NCBI RefSeq assembly: GCF_963517015.1
Contig: NZ_CAUQDV010000001.1
Location: 1,866,001 to 1,930,000 of the forward strand
Reading direction: 5' to 3'
Origin: an uncultured Devosia sp.
GTDB taxonomy: Bacteria; Pseudomonadota; Alphaproteobacteria; Rhizobiales; Devosiaceae
DNA length: 64,000 nt
Shown: positions 12,533 through 21,302 of the stretch, in pieces
Numbering within the stretch: position 1 is the stretch's first letter
Layout of the letters: every line of letters begins with the position of its first letter
Program-made: the position numbers and the translations under genes
The notes under the pieces: generated by a model
Databases searched by the model: none
The model's input: only the letters and a program-made list of their open reading frames with translations
Told to the model about the DNA's origin: nothing

Positions 12533-13474
12533 ATGCGTCTGCTTCTTGCCCTTGCTGCGCTGGCTTCTGCCAGTTCCACGGTTTTCGCCGCCGGCTATCC
12601 GGTGACCGTCCAGAGTTGTGACCGCTCGGTGACGTTCGAGGCCGCGCCGCAGCGGGCCATTTCCAATGACGTCAATCTCACGGAGATGATGCTAGCGCTA
12701 GGGCTGACCGATCGCATGGTGGGCTATACCGGGGTTTCCGGTTGGAAGACGCTGGACGAGACGTTGCGCGAAGGCGTTGCGGAACTGCCGGAGCTGTCGC
12801 CGGAATATCCGAGCAAGGAAGTGCTGCTGGGTGCGGATGCCGACTTTTTCTTTGCCGGCTGGAACTATGGCATGCGTGTGGGTGGCGAGGTGACACCGGA
12901 ATCGCTGGCCGCTTTCGACATCGACGTCTACGAGCTGACCGAAAGCTGCATCCACGTCATGGACAAGCCCAAGGCGTCGATGGATGACCTCTATGATGAC
13001 CTGCTCAACTTGGGGCAGATTTTCGATGTGTCGGACCGGGCGACGGCGCTGGTTGATGGTTACAAGAGCGAGCTGACCGAATTCCAGGCTGGTTTGCCGG
13101 AGCTGGACGAGCCGGTTTCGGTGTTTGTCTATGACAGCGGCGAGGCCAAGCCTTTCACCGCGGGGCAATACGGCATGCCGACGGCGCTGATCGAGGCGGC
13201 GGGCGGCCGGAACATCATGGATGATGTGGAGTCGAGCTGGGTCGAGATCGGCTGGGAGCCGGTGATCGAGCGCAATCCCGAGGTTGTGGTGATCGTCAAC
13301 TATGGCGACGTGACCGCCGAGCAGAAAATCGACTTCATGAAATCCAATCCGGCCTTTGCTGCCATTCCGGCCGTGGCCAATGATCGCTTCGTGGTGCTCG
13401 AATATGTCGAGGCAACGCCGGGCCCGCGCAATATCGGCGCGGTGAAGCGGCTGGCCGAGGCGTTCCGGGAATAG
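12533..13474 (+). CDS. ABC transporter periplasmic substrate-binding protein (FecB/BtuF fold)
   Basis: This 313-residue periplasmic protein starts MRLLLALAALASASSTVFA, a signal peptide likely cut near residue 19. The mature part has the class III binding-protein layout: two lobes joined by a long helix (about 165-190), with the opening RAISNDVNLTEMMLALGL block and a closing NAVANDRF-like AIPAVANDRFVVLEY. The ATG has GGAG upstream. It lies between the ATPase and permease genes with 4-base gaps, so all three form one operon. Ligand unknown; the riboswitch points to corrinoids or cobalt complexes. Confidence 0.88.
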   Translation: MRLLLALAALASASSTVFAAGYPVTVQSCDRSVTFEAAPQRAISNDVNLTEMMLALGLTDRMVGYTGVSGWKTLDETLREGVAELPELSPEYPSKEVLLGADADFFFAGWNYGMRVGGEVTPESLAAFDIDVYELTESCIHVMDKPKASMDDLYDDLLNLGQIFDVSDRATALVDGYKSELTEFQAGLPELDEPVSVFVYDSGEAKPFTAGQYGMPTALIEAAGGRNIMDDVESSWVEIGWEPVIERNPEVVVIVNYGDVTAEQKIDFMKSNPAFAAIPAVANDRFVVLEYVEATPGPRNIGAVKRLAEAFRE

Positions 13475-13478
13475 CATC

Positions 13479-14546
13479 TTGTCTCACCGCCACCTTGCCA
13501 CCGGCCGCCGTCATTTTGCGGCGCATTGGATGCCGGCGCTGATCGGGGCGCTGGTCATGCTTCTGGTCGTCACCATGTCGCTGGCGGTCGGGGCAGGGGC
13601 GGTGCCGATCCCTGTCGATACCGTCTGGCGCATCGTGGCCTCCAAGCTTGCGCCGGGCAGTGTCGTGGTGGACTGGACCTCCGGGCGTGAGAATATCGTC
13701 TGGGAGGTGCGGCTGCCGCGTATCGTGCTCGGGGCAATCGTGGGGGCTAGCTTGGCGCTGGTCGGGGCGGCCCTGCAATCGGTGACGCGCAATCCGCTGG
13801 CGGATCCACATCTGCTCGGCATTTCATCCGGTGCGGCCTTCGGGGCCATCCTGGTGTTGCTGCATACCGGCATGTTTTTGGGGCTGGTCACCGTGCCGCT
13901 GTTTGCCTTTGGCGGCGCATTGGTGGCGACGGCTCTGGTGCTTGGCGTAGCGAGCTTTACGCGATCGCAGAGTGCGGGGCGGCTGATTCTCGCCGGCGTG
14001 GCGATCAGTTTCATCATCACCGCAGGCGGGAACCTGTTCATTTTCATGGGCGATCCGCGGGCGGCACATACGGTGGTGTTCTGGATGCTGGGCGGGCTGG
14101 GGCTGGCGCAGTGGCAGCAATTGCCGTTTCCGCTGGTCGCGCTGGTGGTCTGTGGCGCCTATCTGATCGCAAAGGCGCGGTCACTCAATGCCATGACGCT
14201 GGGCGATGAGAGCGCGACGACGCTTGGCATTCCGGCGCGACGGTTTCGGCTGACGGTGTTCGTGGTCTGCGCGCTGCTGACGGGTTCGGCCGTGGCCTTT
14301 TCGGGCGTGATCGCCTTTGTGGGGCTGATGATCCCCCATATCGTGCGGATGATGGTCGGCGGCGACTATCGCCGCGTGATGCCGCTGTCGGCACTGGTCG
14401 GCGCGATTTTCCTGGTGCTGGCCGATATTGCGGCGCGGACGGTGATGCCGCCGCAGGACATGCCGATCGGTGTTCTGACCGGCGTGATCGGTGGGTTGTT
14501 TTTTGTTGGGCTGATGCGCTGGCGCAAGGCAGGCAGCGATCAATGA
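13479..14546 (+). CDS. FecCD-family ABC transporter permease
   Basis: This 355-residue inner-membrane permease of the FecCD/BtuC family has about ten helices. Family blocks are VRLPRIVLGAIVGASLALVG (about 75-94), ITRNPLADP-like VTRNPLADPHLLGISSGAAF, and near the C-terminus FVGLMIPHIVRMMVG and the PPQDMPIGVLTGVIGGLFF region. It starts with TTG 4 bases after the binding-protein stop. It completes a three-gene importer (ATPase, binding protein, permease). A hairpin follows. Confidence 0.92.
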   Translation: MSHRHLATGRRHFAAHWMPALIGALVMLLVVTMSLAVGAGAVPIPVDTVWRIVASKLAPGSVVVDWTSGRENIVWEVRLPRIVLGAIVGASLALVGAALQSVTRNPLADPHLLGISSGAAFGAILVLLHTGMFLGLVTVPLFAFGGALVATALVLGVASFTRSQSAGRLILAGVAISFIITAGGNLFIFMGDPRAAHTVVFWMLGGLGLAQWQQLPFPLVALVVCGAYLIAKARSLNAMTLGDESATTLGIPARRFRLTVFVVCALLTGSAVAFSGVIAFVGLMIPHIVRMMVGGDYRRVMPLSALVGAIFLVLADIAARTVMPPQDMPIGVLTGVIGGLFFVGLMRWRKAGSDQ

Positions 14547-14549
14547 GAA

Positions 14550-14572
14550 GGGCCGGAGCAATGCTCCGGCCC
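14550..14572. terminator. Hairpin between convergent genes
   Basis: GGGCCGGAGC-AAT-GCTCCGGCCC is a perfect 10-base-pair stem between the stop of the permease gene and that of the convergent FadL-like gene. The T-run is poor on both strands (CTGATGTTTT on plus), so it may act bidirectionally and weakly. Confidence 0.65.
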
Positions 14573-14595
14573 CTGATGTTTTCAGGCGGGGTCTC

Positions 14596-15687
14596 TTAGA
14601 ACGAGGCCTTGGCGCTCAGGCTGAACGCCAGCACGTTGCCGGTGTCCCAGGTTTCGCCGAGTGCATTGGAGCCTGAGCCGATGAGCGAGTAGGACACGCC
14701 CCCGGAGAGCTCAAAGTTTTCGCTGGGCTTGTAGGCACCGCCGAGGGCTACGCCCCAGCGATCAGTCTGGACGCCGTTGGCGAGGACGCCGGCGGCGTTC
14801 TTGCGCGAGGTGCCCTTGTCCCAAGTCAGGCTGCCGAGCAGGGTGACTTCTTCTGTCAGCTGGTGACCGAGGCCGGCGGAGACGGTCCAGCCGTCTTCAT
14901 AGTTGAAGGTGGTAGGCGGGAGGCCGGTGACTGACAGCTGTTGCAACACTGACCAATCGACCCACTTGATGCTGCCCAAAGCCAGCCAGCCGGGTGCAAT
15001 GCCGGACTGCGCTTTCACTTCGAGGCTTTGTGGAGTGATGACTTCTGCGGTTACGGGTGTTGCACCCGCAAAATTGCCTGAAAGATCATAATCTACAGCC
15101 GCGTTGTAGATGGCACTGACGCGCAGAGCGATCTCAGGCATTTCGTAGGCAGCACCGATGCGCCAACCAAATCCGCTGCCGTCCAAGTCGAGTGGAATCG
15201 GCGTGGCAGCCGGGATTAACGCTTCGTAATCCAAGGTCTGGCCGGACACGCCGCCAATGATGCTCAGTAGACCGGGACCAACGTCAAAGCCATAGGCACA
15301 GGTTAGGCCAAGGTCATTTGAAGTAAGACGCTCACGTACCGCTTGAGTGGTGGAGGCCGCGTGAGCGAGTGTTCTGTCTGTTCCAGAGCCCCATGGGTTC
15401 TGAAGTGAGACCATGCAGGACGCATTGTCGATTAAGTCGGCTTTGACGGCGAAGTTGTAATATGTGCGGTTGGATGACGTTGCCACTGGTCCGCTAAAAC
15501 CGGCGCGGTCAATATCATGGCTGATCATCACCTGGCTGACCGTACCCTTGCCGGTGTAGGTGGCGGGGTCGAAGAGCAGGTCCCAATTGTAGCCATTGGC
15601 TTCCAGGCCGCCGGCAAAGGCGGTGCCTGCCGTCGATGAAACGGCCAGGGCCGCGAGCGCGATCGTCCGAATATGGCGATGTGCCAT
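14596..15687 (-). CDS. OmpP1/FadL-family outer-membrane channel
   Basis: This 363-residue outer-membrane beta-barrel probably takes up long-chain fatty acids or other hydrophobic compounds. It begins MAHRHIRTIALAALAVSSTA, a signal peptide ending at TAFA. The body is rich in alternating strands (SIKWVDWSVLQQLSV, GWTVSAGLGHQLTEEVTLLG, RWGVALGGAYKPSENFELSG) and ends in AKASF, the C-terminal aromatic residue recognised by the BAM machinery. The ATG at 15687 has GAGGAGG upstream and was chosen over an upstream start. It is monocistronic, between the importer operon and icd. Confidence 0.87.
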   Translation of the reverse strand: MAHRHIRTIALAALAVSSTAGTAFAGGLEANGYNWDLLFDPATYTGKGTVSQVMISHDIDRAGFSGPVATSSNRTYYNFAVKADLIDNASCMVSLQNPWGSGTDRTLAHAASTTQAVRERLTSNDLGLTCAYGFDVGPGLLSIIGGVSGQTLDYEALIPAATPIPLDLDGSGFGWRIGAAYEMPEIALRVSAIYNAAVDYDLSGNFAGATPVTAEVITPQSLEVKAQSGIAPGWLALGSIKWVDWSVLQQLSVTGLPPTTFNYEDGWTVSAGLGHQLTEEVTLLGSLTWDKGTSRKNAAGVLANGVQTDRWGVALGGAYKPSENFELSGGVSYSLIGSGSNALGETWDTGNVLAFSLSAKASF

Positions 15688-15880
15688 GCAAATCCTCCTC
15701 AACATGAAGCGGCAACCCTCCAGCGCCGCGGTCCATGCTGCCGCGTGTCGGCAAGCATTGACGTATGGGTCAAGATGGTCGTGTTTGCGCGGCGGCGTCA
15801 ATGCAGCCCTTTTCAAATCGTGACTAAATTGTGTCGATCGGGCAGATGAGCAACAGTGGGAACTGTCTGGTGGACAAAGA

Positions 15881-15906
15881 AAAGGCCGGGATTTCTCCCG
15901 GCCTTT
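15881..15906 (-). terminator. icd terminator
   Basis: AAAGGCCGGGA-TTTC-TCCCGGCCTTT is a perfect 11-base-pair stem. On the minus strand it is followed by TTCTTTG, starting 24 bases after the icd stop. Confidence 0.85.
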
Positions 15907-15930
15907 GTGAAGATTTCGGTGCCTATAGGC

Positions 15931-17142
15931 TTACGCCATGGCCTTCTGCAGGTTCTGGTCGATGGCGTCGAGGAAGCCGAGAGTCGAGAGCCACGGCTGG
16001 TCGGGGCCGACGAGCAGGGACAGGTCCTTGGTCATCTTGCCTTCCTCGATCGTGTCGACAGTGACCTTCTCGAGGGTCAGAGCAAACTTGGCCAGCGCTT
16101 CGTTGTCGTCGAGCTTGGCGCGGTGGGCGAGGCCACGGGTCCAGGCGAAGATCGACGCAGTCGAGTTGGTCGAGGTTTCCTTGCCCTGCTGATGCTGGCG
16201 GTAGTGACGGGTCACCGTGCCATGCGCCGCTTCGGATTCGACGATCTTGCCATCGGGGGTGGCCAGAACCGAGGTCATGAGGCCGAGCGAGCCAAAACCC
16301 TGGGCGACGATGTCGGACTGGACGTCGCCGTCGTAGTTCTTGCAGGCCCAGACATAGCCGCCGGACCACTTGAGCGCCGAAGCGACCATGTCGTCGATCA
16401 GGCGGTGTTCGTACCAGATCTTCTTGGCTTCGAACTTTTCCTTGAACTCGGCTTCGTAGACTTCCTGGAAGATATCCTTGAAGCGACCGTCATAGACCTT
16501 GAGGATGGTGTTCTTGGTCGACAGATAGACCGGCACGCCACGGGCCAGGCCGTAGTTGAAGCTCGAATAGGCGAAGTCGCGGATCGAGTCGTCCTGGTTG
16601 TACATGGCCATTGCCACGCCAGCGCCCGGGGCCTGGTAAACTTCGTGCTCGATGACCTTGCCGTCTTCGCCGGTGAATTTGATGGTCAGCGTGCCCTTGC
16701 CGGGGAAGGTGAAGTCGGTGGCGCGGTACTGGTCGCCGAAGGCGTGGCGGCCGACGATGATCGGCTGGGTCCAGCCGGGAACGAGGCGCGGCACGTTCTT
16801 GCAGATGATGGGCTCGCGGAAGATCACGCCGCCCAGGATGTTGCGGATGGTGCCGTTGGGCGACTTCCACATCTTCTTAAGGCCGAATTCCTCGACGCGC
16901 TGCTCATCGGGGGTGATGGTGGCGCATTTGATGCCGACGCCGTGCTTCTTGATGGCATTGGCGGAATCGACGGTCACCTGGTCGTTGGTGGCGTCGCGGT
17001 TCTGCACCGAGAGGTCATAATATTCGATCGGCAGATCGAGGTAGGGGTGGATGAGCTTGTCCTTGATGGCCTGCCAGATGATCCGGGTCATTTCATCGCC
17101 GTCGAGGTCCACAATCGGATTGGCGACTTTGATCTTGCTCAT
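15931..17142 (-). CDS. icd: Isocitrate dehydrogenase (NADP+)
   Basis: This TCA-cycle enzyme oxidises isocitrate to 2-oxoglutarate. The 403-residue length and the opening [20 protein letters not shown] are those of the dimeric eukaryote-like type II NADP enzyme, not the E. coli type. Substrate-binding KSPNGTIRN (Ser94) and metal-binding DDMVA and YDGDVQSD are present. The ATG is followed by the conserved N-terminus. The gene stands alone, divergent from a MarR-type regulator, and has its own terminator. Confidence 0.97.
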   Translation of the reverse strand: MSKIKVANPIVDLDGDEMTRIIWQAIKDKLIHPYLDLPIEYYDLSVQNRDATNDQVTVDSANAIKKHGVGIKCATITPDEQRVEEFGLKKMWKSPNGTIRNILGGVIFREPIICKNVPRLVPGWTQPIIVGRHAFGDQYRATDFTFPGKGTLTIKFTGEDGKVIEHEVYQAPGAGVAMAMYNQDDSIRDFAYSSFNYGLARGVPVYLSTKNTILKVYDGRFKDIFQEVYEAEFKEKFEAKKIWYEHRLIDDMVASALKWSGGYVWACKNYDGDVQSDIVAQGFGSLGLMTSVLATPDGKIVESEAAHGTVTRHYRQHQQGKETSTNSTASIFAWTRGLAHRAKLDDNEALAKFALTLEKVTVDTIEEGKMTKDLSLLVGPDQPWLSTLGFLDAIDQNLQKAMA

Positions 17143-17269
17143 CGGAAATATCTCCCTGAATTCCGCATATTGGCACTCTGGCCAGGTTCGGCAGCCCGTA
17201 TAGCATCGGCGGGCGAAAGCGCAAAGCTTGCCTGAGGCATGGGGGCTTGCCGTTGACCGAAGTGCAGGG

Positions 17270-17282
17270 GTGATCCTATCAC
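17270..17282. promoter_or_regulatory. Inverted repeat before the MarR-type gene
   Basis: GTGAT-CCT-ATCAC ends 6 bases before the regulator's ATG. A TTGACC element (17253-17258) lies upstream. It could be an autoregulatory operator or just part of the leader; the short arms make this tentative. Confidence 0.35.
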
Positions 17283-17288
17283 AGGGCC

Positions 17289-17705
17289 ATGCAAGACGAT
17301 TTCGACCTTTGCCTGGTTCTGAACACGCAGATGGCGGCGCGGGCGATCACACGCAATGCCGATCGTCGGTTCCGGCCGTTTGGCATCACCGCGGCGCAAT
17401 TCAACGTCCTGGGCATGTTGGAAAAAAATCCGGGCCGCTCGATATCGTCCATGGCGCAAAAACTGGCGATGGAGCGGACCACACTATCGCGCAATCTGGC
17501 GCTGCTGGATCGGCGTGGTCTGGCGGAAGCACTGCCGGGCGAGGACGTTACGGCGCGAATTTATGCCATCACCCCGGCTGGAAAAGCCGTGTTCGACGCA
17601 GCGCTGCCTGAGTGGCGACAATCGCAGCGCGGGTTGCGAGAGGCGTTTGGGGAACAAGGCTTTGTCGAGATCATCGGCAAGTTGCGCGACATCGCCAAAC
17701 TCTGA
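17289..17705 (+). CDS. MarR-family transcriptional regulator
   Basis: This 138-residue winged-helix regulator has a recognition region [20 protein letters not shown] (about 52-71), a wing with [20 protein letters not shown] (about 76-95) and dimerising helices at both ends. Length and layout are typical for MarR proteins, which usually repress a neighbouring gene until a phenolic or lipid-like ligand binds. It precedes a beta-ketoacyl-ACP synthase gene by 59 bases, and a 20-base palindrome lies between them. That makes the synthase the likely target. Confidence 0.88.
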   Translation: MQDDFDLCLVLNTQMAARAITRNADRRFRPFGITAAQFNVLGMLEKNPGRSISSMAQKLAMERTTLSRNLALLDRRGLAEALPGEDVTARIYAITPAGKAVFDAALPEWRQSQRGLREAFGEQGFVEIIGKLRDIAKL

Positions 17706-17737
17706 GACTTGATCCGGTCACAATCGTCGCTATTTTA

Positions 17738-17757
17738 TCCCGTGCATATACACGGGA
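17738..17757. promoter_or_regulatory. 20-base palindrome overlapping the fabF-like ribosome site
   Basis: TCCCGTG-CATATA-CACGGGA has perfect 7-base arms and an ATAT centre. It is the size of a MarR operator. Its right arm contains the ACGGGAG ribosome site for the ATG at 17765, so it could act either as an operator or as an RNA hairpin masking the start. Confidence 0.55.
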
Positions 17758-17764
17758 GATTCCA

Positions 17765-19051
17765 ATGCTCAAACCTGATCCCAACGATCCTGTCGTCGTC
17801 ACTGGCATGGGCGTAGTGTCGCCGCTTGGCGTGGGGGCCGGGATCAATTGGGAGCGGCTGCTGGCGGGCAAGAGCGGCATCGTCGTCAATGACCGCTTCG
17901 ATACGGAAGGCTTTGGTTCGCATATTGCCGGCTTGGTGCCGGGCAAGGACCGTGATGAGCATGGGTTCGAGCCGAGCGAGTGGATCGATTCCAAGGACAT
18001 CAAGAAGATGGATGTCTTCATCCAGTATGGTTTGGCCGCAGCGGCACAGGCGTTGGATCAAGCGAGATGGCATCCGACCCTTGAGGAAGACCTGCAGGCG
18101 ACGGCGACCATCATTGGCTCGGGCGTCGGCGGTTCGCCGGTAATGGCCAAGGCGGTAGAGACGATCAACGAGAAGGGACCGCGGCGTCTGTCGCCCTTCA
18201 CCGTGCCGTCTTTCCTGGCCAATCTGGCGTCAGGCTGGATTTCGATCAAATATGGCTTCAAGGGTCCGATTGGTACGCCGGTGACTGCCTGCGCCGCGTC
18301 GGCCCAGGCGATTGGCGATGGGTTGCGGTTGATCCTCACCGGCGAGGCCGAGGTGGCTGTTGTTGGTGGGGCAGAGGGTTCGGTCGATCCCATTTCTGTC
18401 GGTGGTTTCGGTGCAGCGCGGGCTCTGACCTCATCGTTTAATGATGAGCCGCACAAGGCGTCGCGACCGTTCGACAAGGGGCACACCGGGTTTGTCTTGT
18501 CCGAGGGTGCGGCAGTTCTGGTGATCGAAAAGCTCAGCCATGCCCGGGCGCGTGGTGCGGTGCCGCTGGCGACCGTGGCCGGTTACGGTACTTCGGCCGA
18601 TGCCTATCACCTGACGTCGGGTTCGCCTGATGGCGCGGGCGCGCAGGTGGCAATGCGCAATGCGCTCAAGATGGCGGGGATCGAGCAGGGTGCGATCGGC
18701 TATGTGAATGCCCATGCGACATCGACCGAGGTGGGCGATGCGGCAGAGATTGCCGGGATTGCCGCGGTGTTTCCGGGGCGTGGCAAGGATCTGGCAGTGT
18801 CGTCGACCAAGGCATCGACCGGGCATCTGCTGGGTGCAGCGGGTGCGATCGAGGCGATGTTCTCGGTGTTGGCGTTGCGCGACCAGATGCTGCCGCCGAC
18901 GATCAATCTCGATGATCCCGAAGCGGTGGCAGACCAGTTTGATCTCGTGCCCCATGTCGCCAAGCCCAAGGCTCTGGACTATGTCCTCTCCAATTCCTTT
19001 GGCTTTGGCGGGGTCAATGCGGCGCTGGTGTTCGGCAGGGCGCCCGGCTGA
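17765..19051 (+). CDS. Beta-ketoacyl-ACP synthase II (FabF-like)
   Basis: This elongating condensing enzyme of fatty-acid synthesis (428 residues) has the Cys-His-His triad: Cys176 (TPVTACAASA), His317 (VNAHATSTEVGD) and His354 (STGHLLGAAG). Gly-rich NSFGFGGVNAALVF near the C-terminus is typical. The ATG at 17765, preceded by CGGGAG, gives the conserved MLKPDPNDPVVVTGMGVVSP start. It is not beside acpP or fabG, so it is probably a second, specialised FabF. The adjacent MarR gene suggests regulated expression. Confidence 0.92.
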   Translation: MLKPDPNDPVVVTGMGVVSPLGVGAGINWERLLAGKSGIVVNDRFDTEGFGSHIAGLVPGKDRDEHGFEPSEWIDSKDIKKMDVFIQYGLAAAAQALDQARWHPTLEEDLQATATIIGSGVGGSPVMAKAVETINEKGPRRLSPFTVPSFLANLASGWISIKYGFKGPIGTPVTACAASAQAIGDGLRLILTGEAEVAVVGGAEGSVDPISVGGFGAARALTSSFNDEPHKASRPFDKGHTGFVLSEGAAVLVIEKLSHARARGAVPLATVAGYGTSADAYHLTSGSPDGAGAQVAMRNALKMAGIEQGAIGYVNAHATSTEVGDAAEIAGIAAVFPGRGKDLAVSSTKASTGHLLGAAGAIEAMFSVLALRDQMLPPTINLDDPEAVADQFDLVPHVAKPKALDYVLSNSFGFGGVNAALVFGRAPG

Positions 19052-19387
19052 TCATTTCGGCGGCAGGGTGTCGACGAAGCTGTGGGCGCGGGCGATCCAG
19101 TCGAGAAGGACATCTTCGTCCTCCAACACGTCGCCGCTGACTTCGACAAAGCCGGTCATGGTGCGCGTGCCCATGTCCATCGGCGAAGCACCGGGCAGGG
19201 TGAGGGCGGTATCATAACCGTCCTTGCCGACGCGGACGAGCAGGCTGCCGTCCTTCATCGGGCAGACCAGCATATTGCCAGAGAGCATGAAACAACGGCC
19301 GCCGAACATCTTTTTCTCGGTCAGCGACATGGTGTTGGGCAGCAGATCGCGGATGCGGTCGGAGAGCTCTTCGGATGCCAGGCTCAT
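19052..19387 (-). CDS. TfoX N-terminal domain protein
   Basis: This 111-residue protein consists of only the TfoX N-terminal domain. Matching blocks are KKMFGGRCFMLSGNMLVCPM (about 25-44), LLVRVGKDGYDTAL and GTRTMTGFVEV. TfoX in Gammaproteobacteria controls competence, but these short alphaproteobacterial versions have no proven role. The ATG at 19387 overlaps the stop of the upstream GFA gene by 4 bases (ATGA), so the two are translationally coupled; an upstream start would overlap further. Confidence 0.82.
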   Translation of the reverse strand: MSLASEELSDRIRDLLPNTMSLTEKKMFGGRCFMLSGNMLVCPMKDGSLLVRVGKDGYDTALTLPGASPMDMGTRTMTGFVEVSGDVLEDEDVLLDWIARAHSFVDTLPPK

Positions 19388-19821
19388 GAGGATTCCCGGT
19401 AGCGCTCGTGTTGGGGCAGGTGGGATTCGACGAGATCCCAATCGCGGTGGCTGCGGGCAAATATCAGCTGGTTGGGGGCAAACCAGTCGTTATGGTCGGT
19501 GAAAATCCCGACCGGCAGGATGGATATGCCGGGGGCGCGGGAGCTTCTGGCATGCATGGTGGTGCCGCATTCGGGGCAGAAGTGGCGCGTGAAGGTGGCG
19601 CCGGAATCGGCCGGGCGGGAATAGGTTTTGGTGGCGCCGGTGACGAGGATCATGTCTGCCGGAATCAGCGCTACGCTGGAGTGGCCGCTGCCCGAAACGC
19701 GCTGACAGTTTTCGCAGGCGCATTGGAACATGGAGATGACCTGGCCGCTGGCGGTGAGCGTGACCGCGCCGCAGTCGCAGCGTGTGGTCAGGTCGATGTC
19801 GGGCATTTCTGAACGGGACAT
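19384..19821 (-). CDS. GFA-family (CENP-V/GFA) zinc protein
   Basis: This 145-residue protein of the glutathione-dependent formaldehyde-activating (GFA/CENP-V) fold has the expected zinc cysteines: CDCGAVT, CACENCQRVSG and CPECGTTMH. Most members are not shown to act on formaldehyde, so function is open. The start is uncertain: ATG at 19821 (MSRSEMPDID) or 19806 (MPDIDLTTRC); neither has a strong ribosome site. It forms a two-gene unit with the TfoX-like gene. Confidence 0.83.
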   Translation of the reverse strand: MSRSEMPDIDLTTRCDCGAVTLTASGQVISMFQCACENCQRVSGSGHSSVALIPADMILVTGATKTYSRPADSGATFTRHFCPECGTTMHARSSRAPGISILPVGIFTDHNDWFAPNQLIFARSHRDWDLVESHLPQHERYRESS

Positions 19822-19917
19822 GAACGGAAGCTGACATGCCGGGCCGGGGCAGGCAAGGGTGCGGCTATTGCCTTTATGCACATGACTGACCAGAGTGCCG
19901 CGCCCGAGAGGAGACGC

Positions 19918-20523
19918 ATGGCCCTTTTTCCCGACTATCCGCTGCGCACCGAGAGGCTAACCCTGCGTCCCTTCACGCGGGGCGATGTCGATGCGGTGCA
20001 TGCCTATCGCCGGCGGGAGGATGTGGCGCGGTATCTTTTCGATACGGCGCTCAGCCGGGACGAATGTGCGCTGGTCGTGCAGCAGCGGATCGGGCAGACG
20101 GCGCTGGAAGCGGTCGATGACAAGATCATCCTGGCGGTGGAGCTCAACGAGAATTCTGCAGTGATCGGCGAGGTGTCGCTGATCTGGCGGAGCCTTGAGG
20201 CGCGGCAGGGCGAGATCGGCTGGATTTTCGATCCGCACTACCAGGGGCGAGGCTACGCGACCGAGGCGGCCAATGCGATCCTCGACCTGGCGTTTGGGCC
20301 GGGCGATATTCATCGCGTCTCGGCGCGGTGCGACGTGCGCAACACGTCGTCCTGGAGGCTGATGGAGCGGCTGGGGATGCGCAAGGAGGCGCATTTTCGC
20401 GAGCATGCCATTTTCAAGAGCGAGTGGGATGAAGAGTTTATCTATGCGCTGCTCTGGCAGGAGTGGCGCGCCTTGCGAGAGGCGGCGCATGGTCAAGCCG
20501 GCGTGTTCACAAAACCGCAATAG
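19918..20523 (+). CDS. GNAT N-acetyltransferase (RimJ/RimL-like)
   Basis: This 201-residue acyltransferase transfers acetyl from acetyl-CoA to an amine. RTERLTLRPFTRGDVDAV opens the domain, WIFDPHYQGRGYATEAANAI carries the CoA-binding Q/R-G-x-G/A loop (QGRGYA), and the C-terminal LMERLGMRKEAHFREHAIF block is typical of the RimJ/L group. The ATG at 19918 has AGAGGAG upstream; an earlier in-frame ATG at 19876 lacks one. The next gene is a paralogue sharing RLEAHYREHALFQGEWDEEL. Substrate unknown. Confidence 0.87.
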   Translation: MALFPDYPLRTERLTLRPFTRGDVDAVHAYRRREDVARYLFDTALSRDECALVVQQRIGQTALEAVDDKIILAVELNENSAVIGEVSLIWRSLEARQGEIGWIFDPHYQGRGYATEAANAILDLAFGPGDIHRVSARCDVRNTSSWRLMERLGMRKEAHFREHAIFKSEWDEEFIYALLWQEWRALREAAHGQAGVFTKPQ

Positions 20524-20648
20524 CAGCACGACATTTTGATCGATCTGAGCGATGGCTACCGGGAATAGTTTTCCTTGGAATCTCAGGAACTTCTTTGACT
20601 CGCCAACCGTTGGCGCCTTCGCACAAGTATTGCGGGGAGCATCAACAA

Positions 20649-21245
20649 ATGTCGTCACTTTCATTGCCCATCGAAACCGAGCGACTGGTGCTGCGACCGT
20701 TTGAACGTGCCGACCTTGATGCGCTGAGCGCCTACCACGCGCTGCCGTCCGTCCAGCGCTATGTGCAGAGCCGCACGCGGGACAAGGACGAGGTGGCCAA
20801 TGCACTCAACATCATGCGTAGCCAGGTGAGCCTGCAGCGCCCCGGCGACACGCTGACCCTGGCCATGGTGCGCAAGGGTGATCACAAGCTGATCGGCCAT
20901 GTGTCGCTGCATTGGTCAGACGCGACCGCCGGCCAAGGCGAGGTGCGGTTCTGCATCAATCCGGCCTATGCTGGCCAAGGGTTCTCGCGTGAGGCGATCG
21001 GGGCGATCTACGATCTGGCGTTCGATCACTTCCGCATCCATCGCATGTTTGCGCGTTGCGACGGCCGCAATCACCATTCAATCAAGTTGCTGCAGCAGAT
21101 GGGTATGCGGCTTGAGGCGCATTATCGCGAGCATGCACTGTTCCAGGGTGAATGGGACGAGGAACTGCATTTCGCCATTCTCGACCGGGAATGGCAGCGC
21201 TCGAGCAAGGTGAGGGACCTTCCGGTGCGCCAACGCGTCGCCTGA
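20649..21245 (+). CDS. GNAT N-acetyltransferase, paralogue of preceding gene
   Basis: This is a 198-residue RimJ/RimL-type GNAT. Domain start ETERLVLRPFERADLDALSA, CoA loop FCINPAYAGQGFSREAIGAI (pyrophosphate-binding AGQGFS) and LLQQMGMRLEAHYREHALF closely mirror the gene just upstream, indicating tandem duplication. GGGGAG precedes the ATG at 20649, which follows a 125-base gap. Acetyl acceptor unknown. Confidence 0.87.
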   Translation: MSSLSLPIETERLVLRPFERADLDALSAYHALPSVQRYVQSRTRDKDEVANALNIMRSQVSLQRPGDTLTLAMVRKGDHKLIGHVSLHWSDATAGQGEVRFCINPAYAGQGFSREAIGAIYDLAFDHFRIHRMFARCDGRNHHSIKLLQQMGMRLEAHYREHALFQGEWDEELHFAILDREWQRSSKVRDLPVRQRVA

Positions 21246-21302
21246 TTTGCCCTCAGCCAATAAAACCGGCTATGAGCGCCTGATCTTTCAAGGACTGCGC
21301 GC

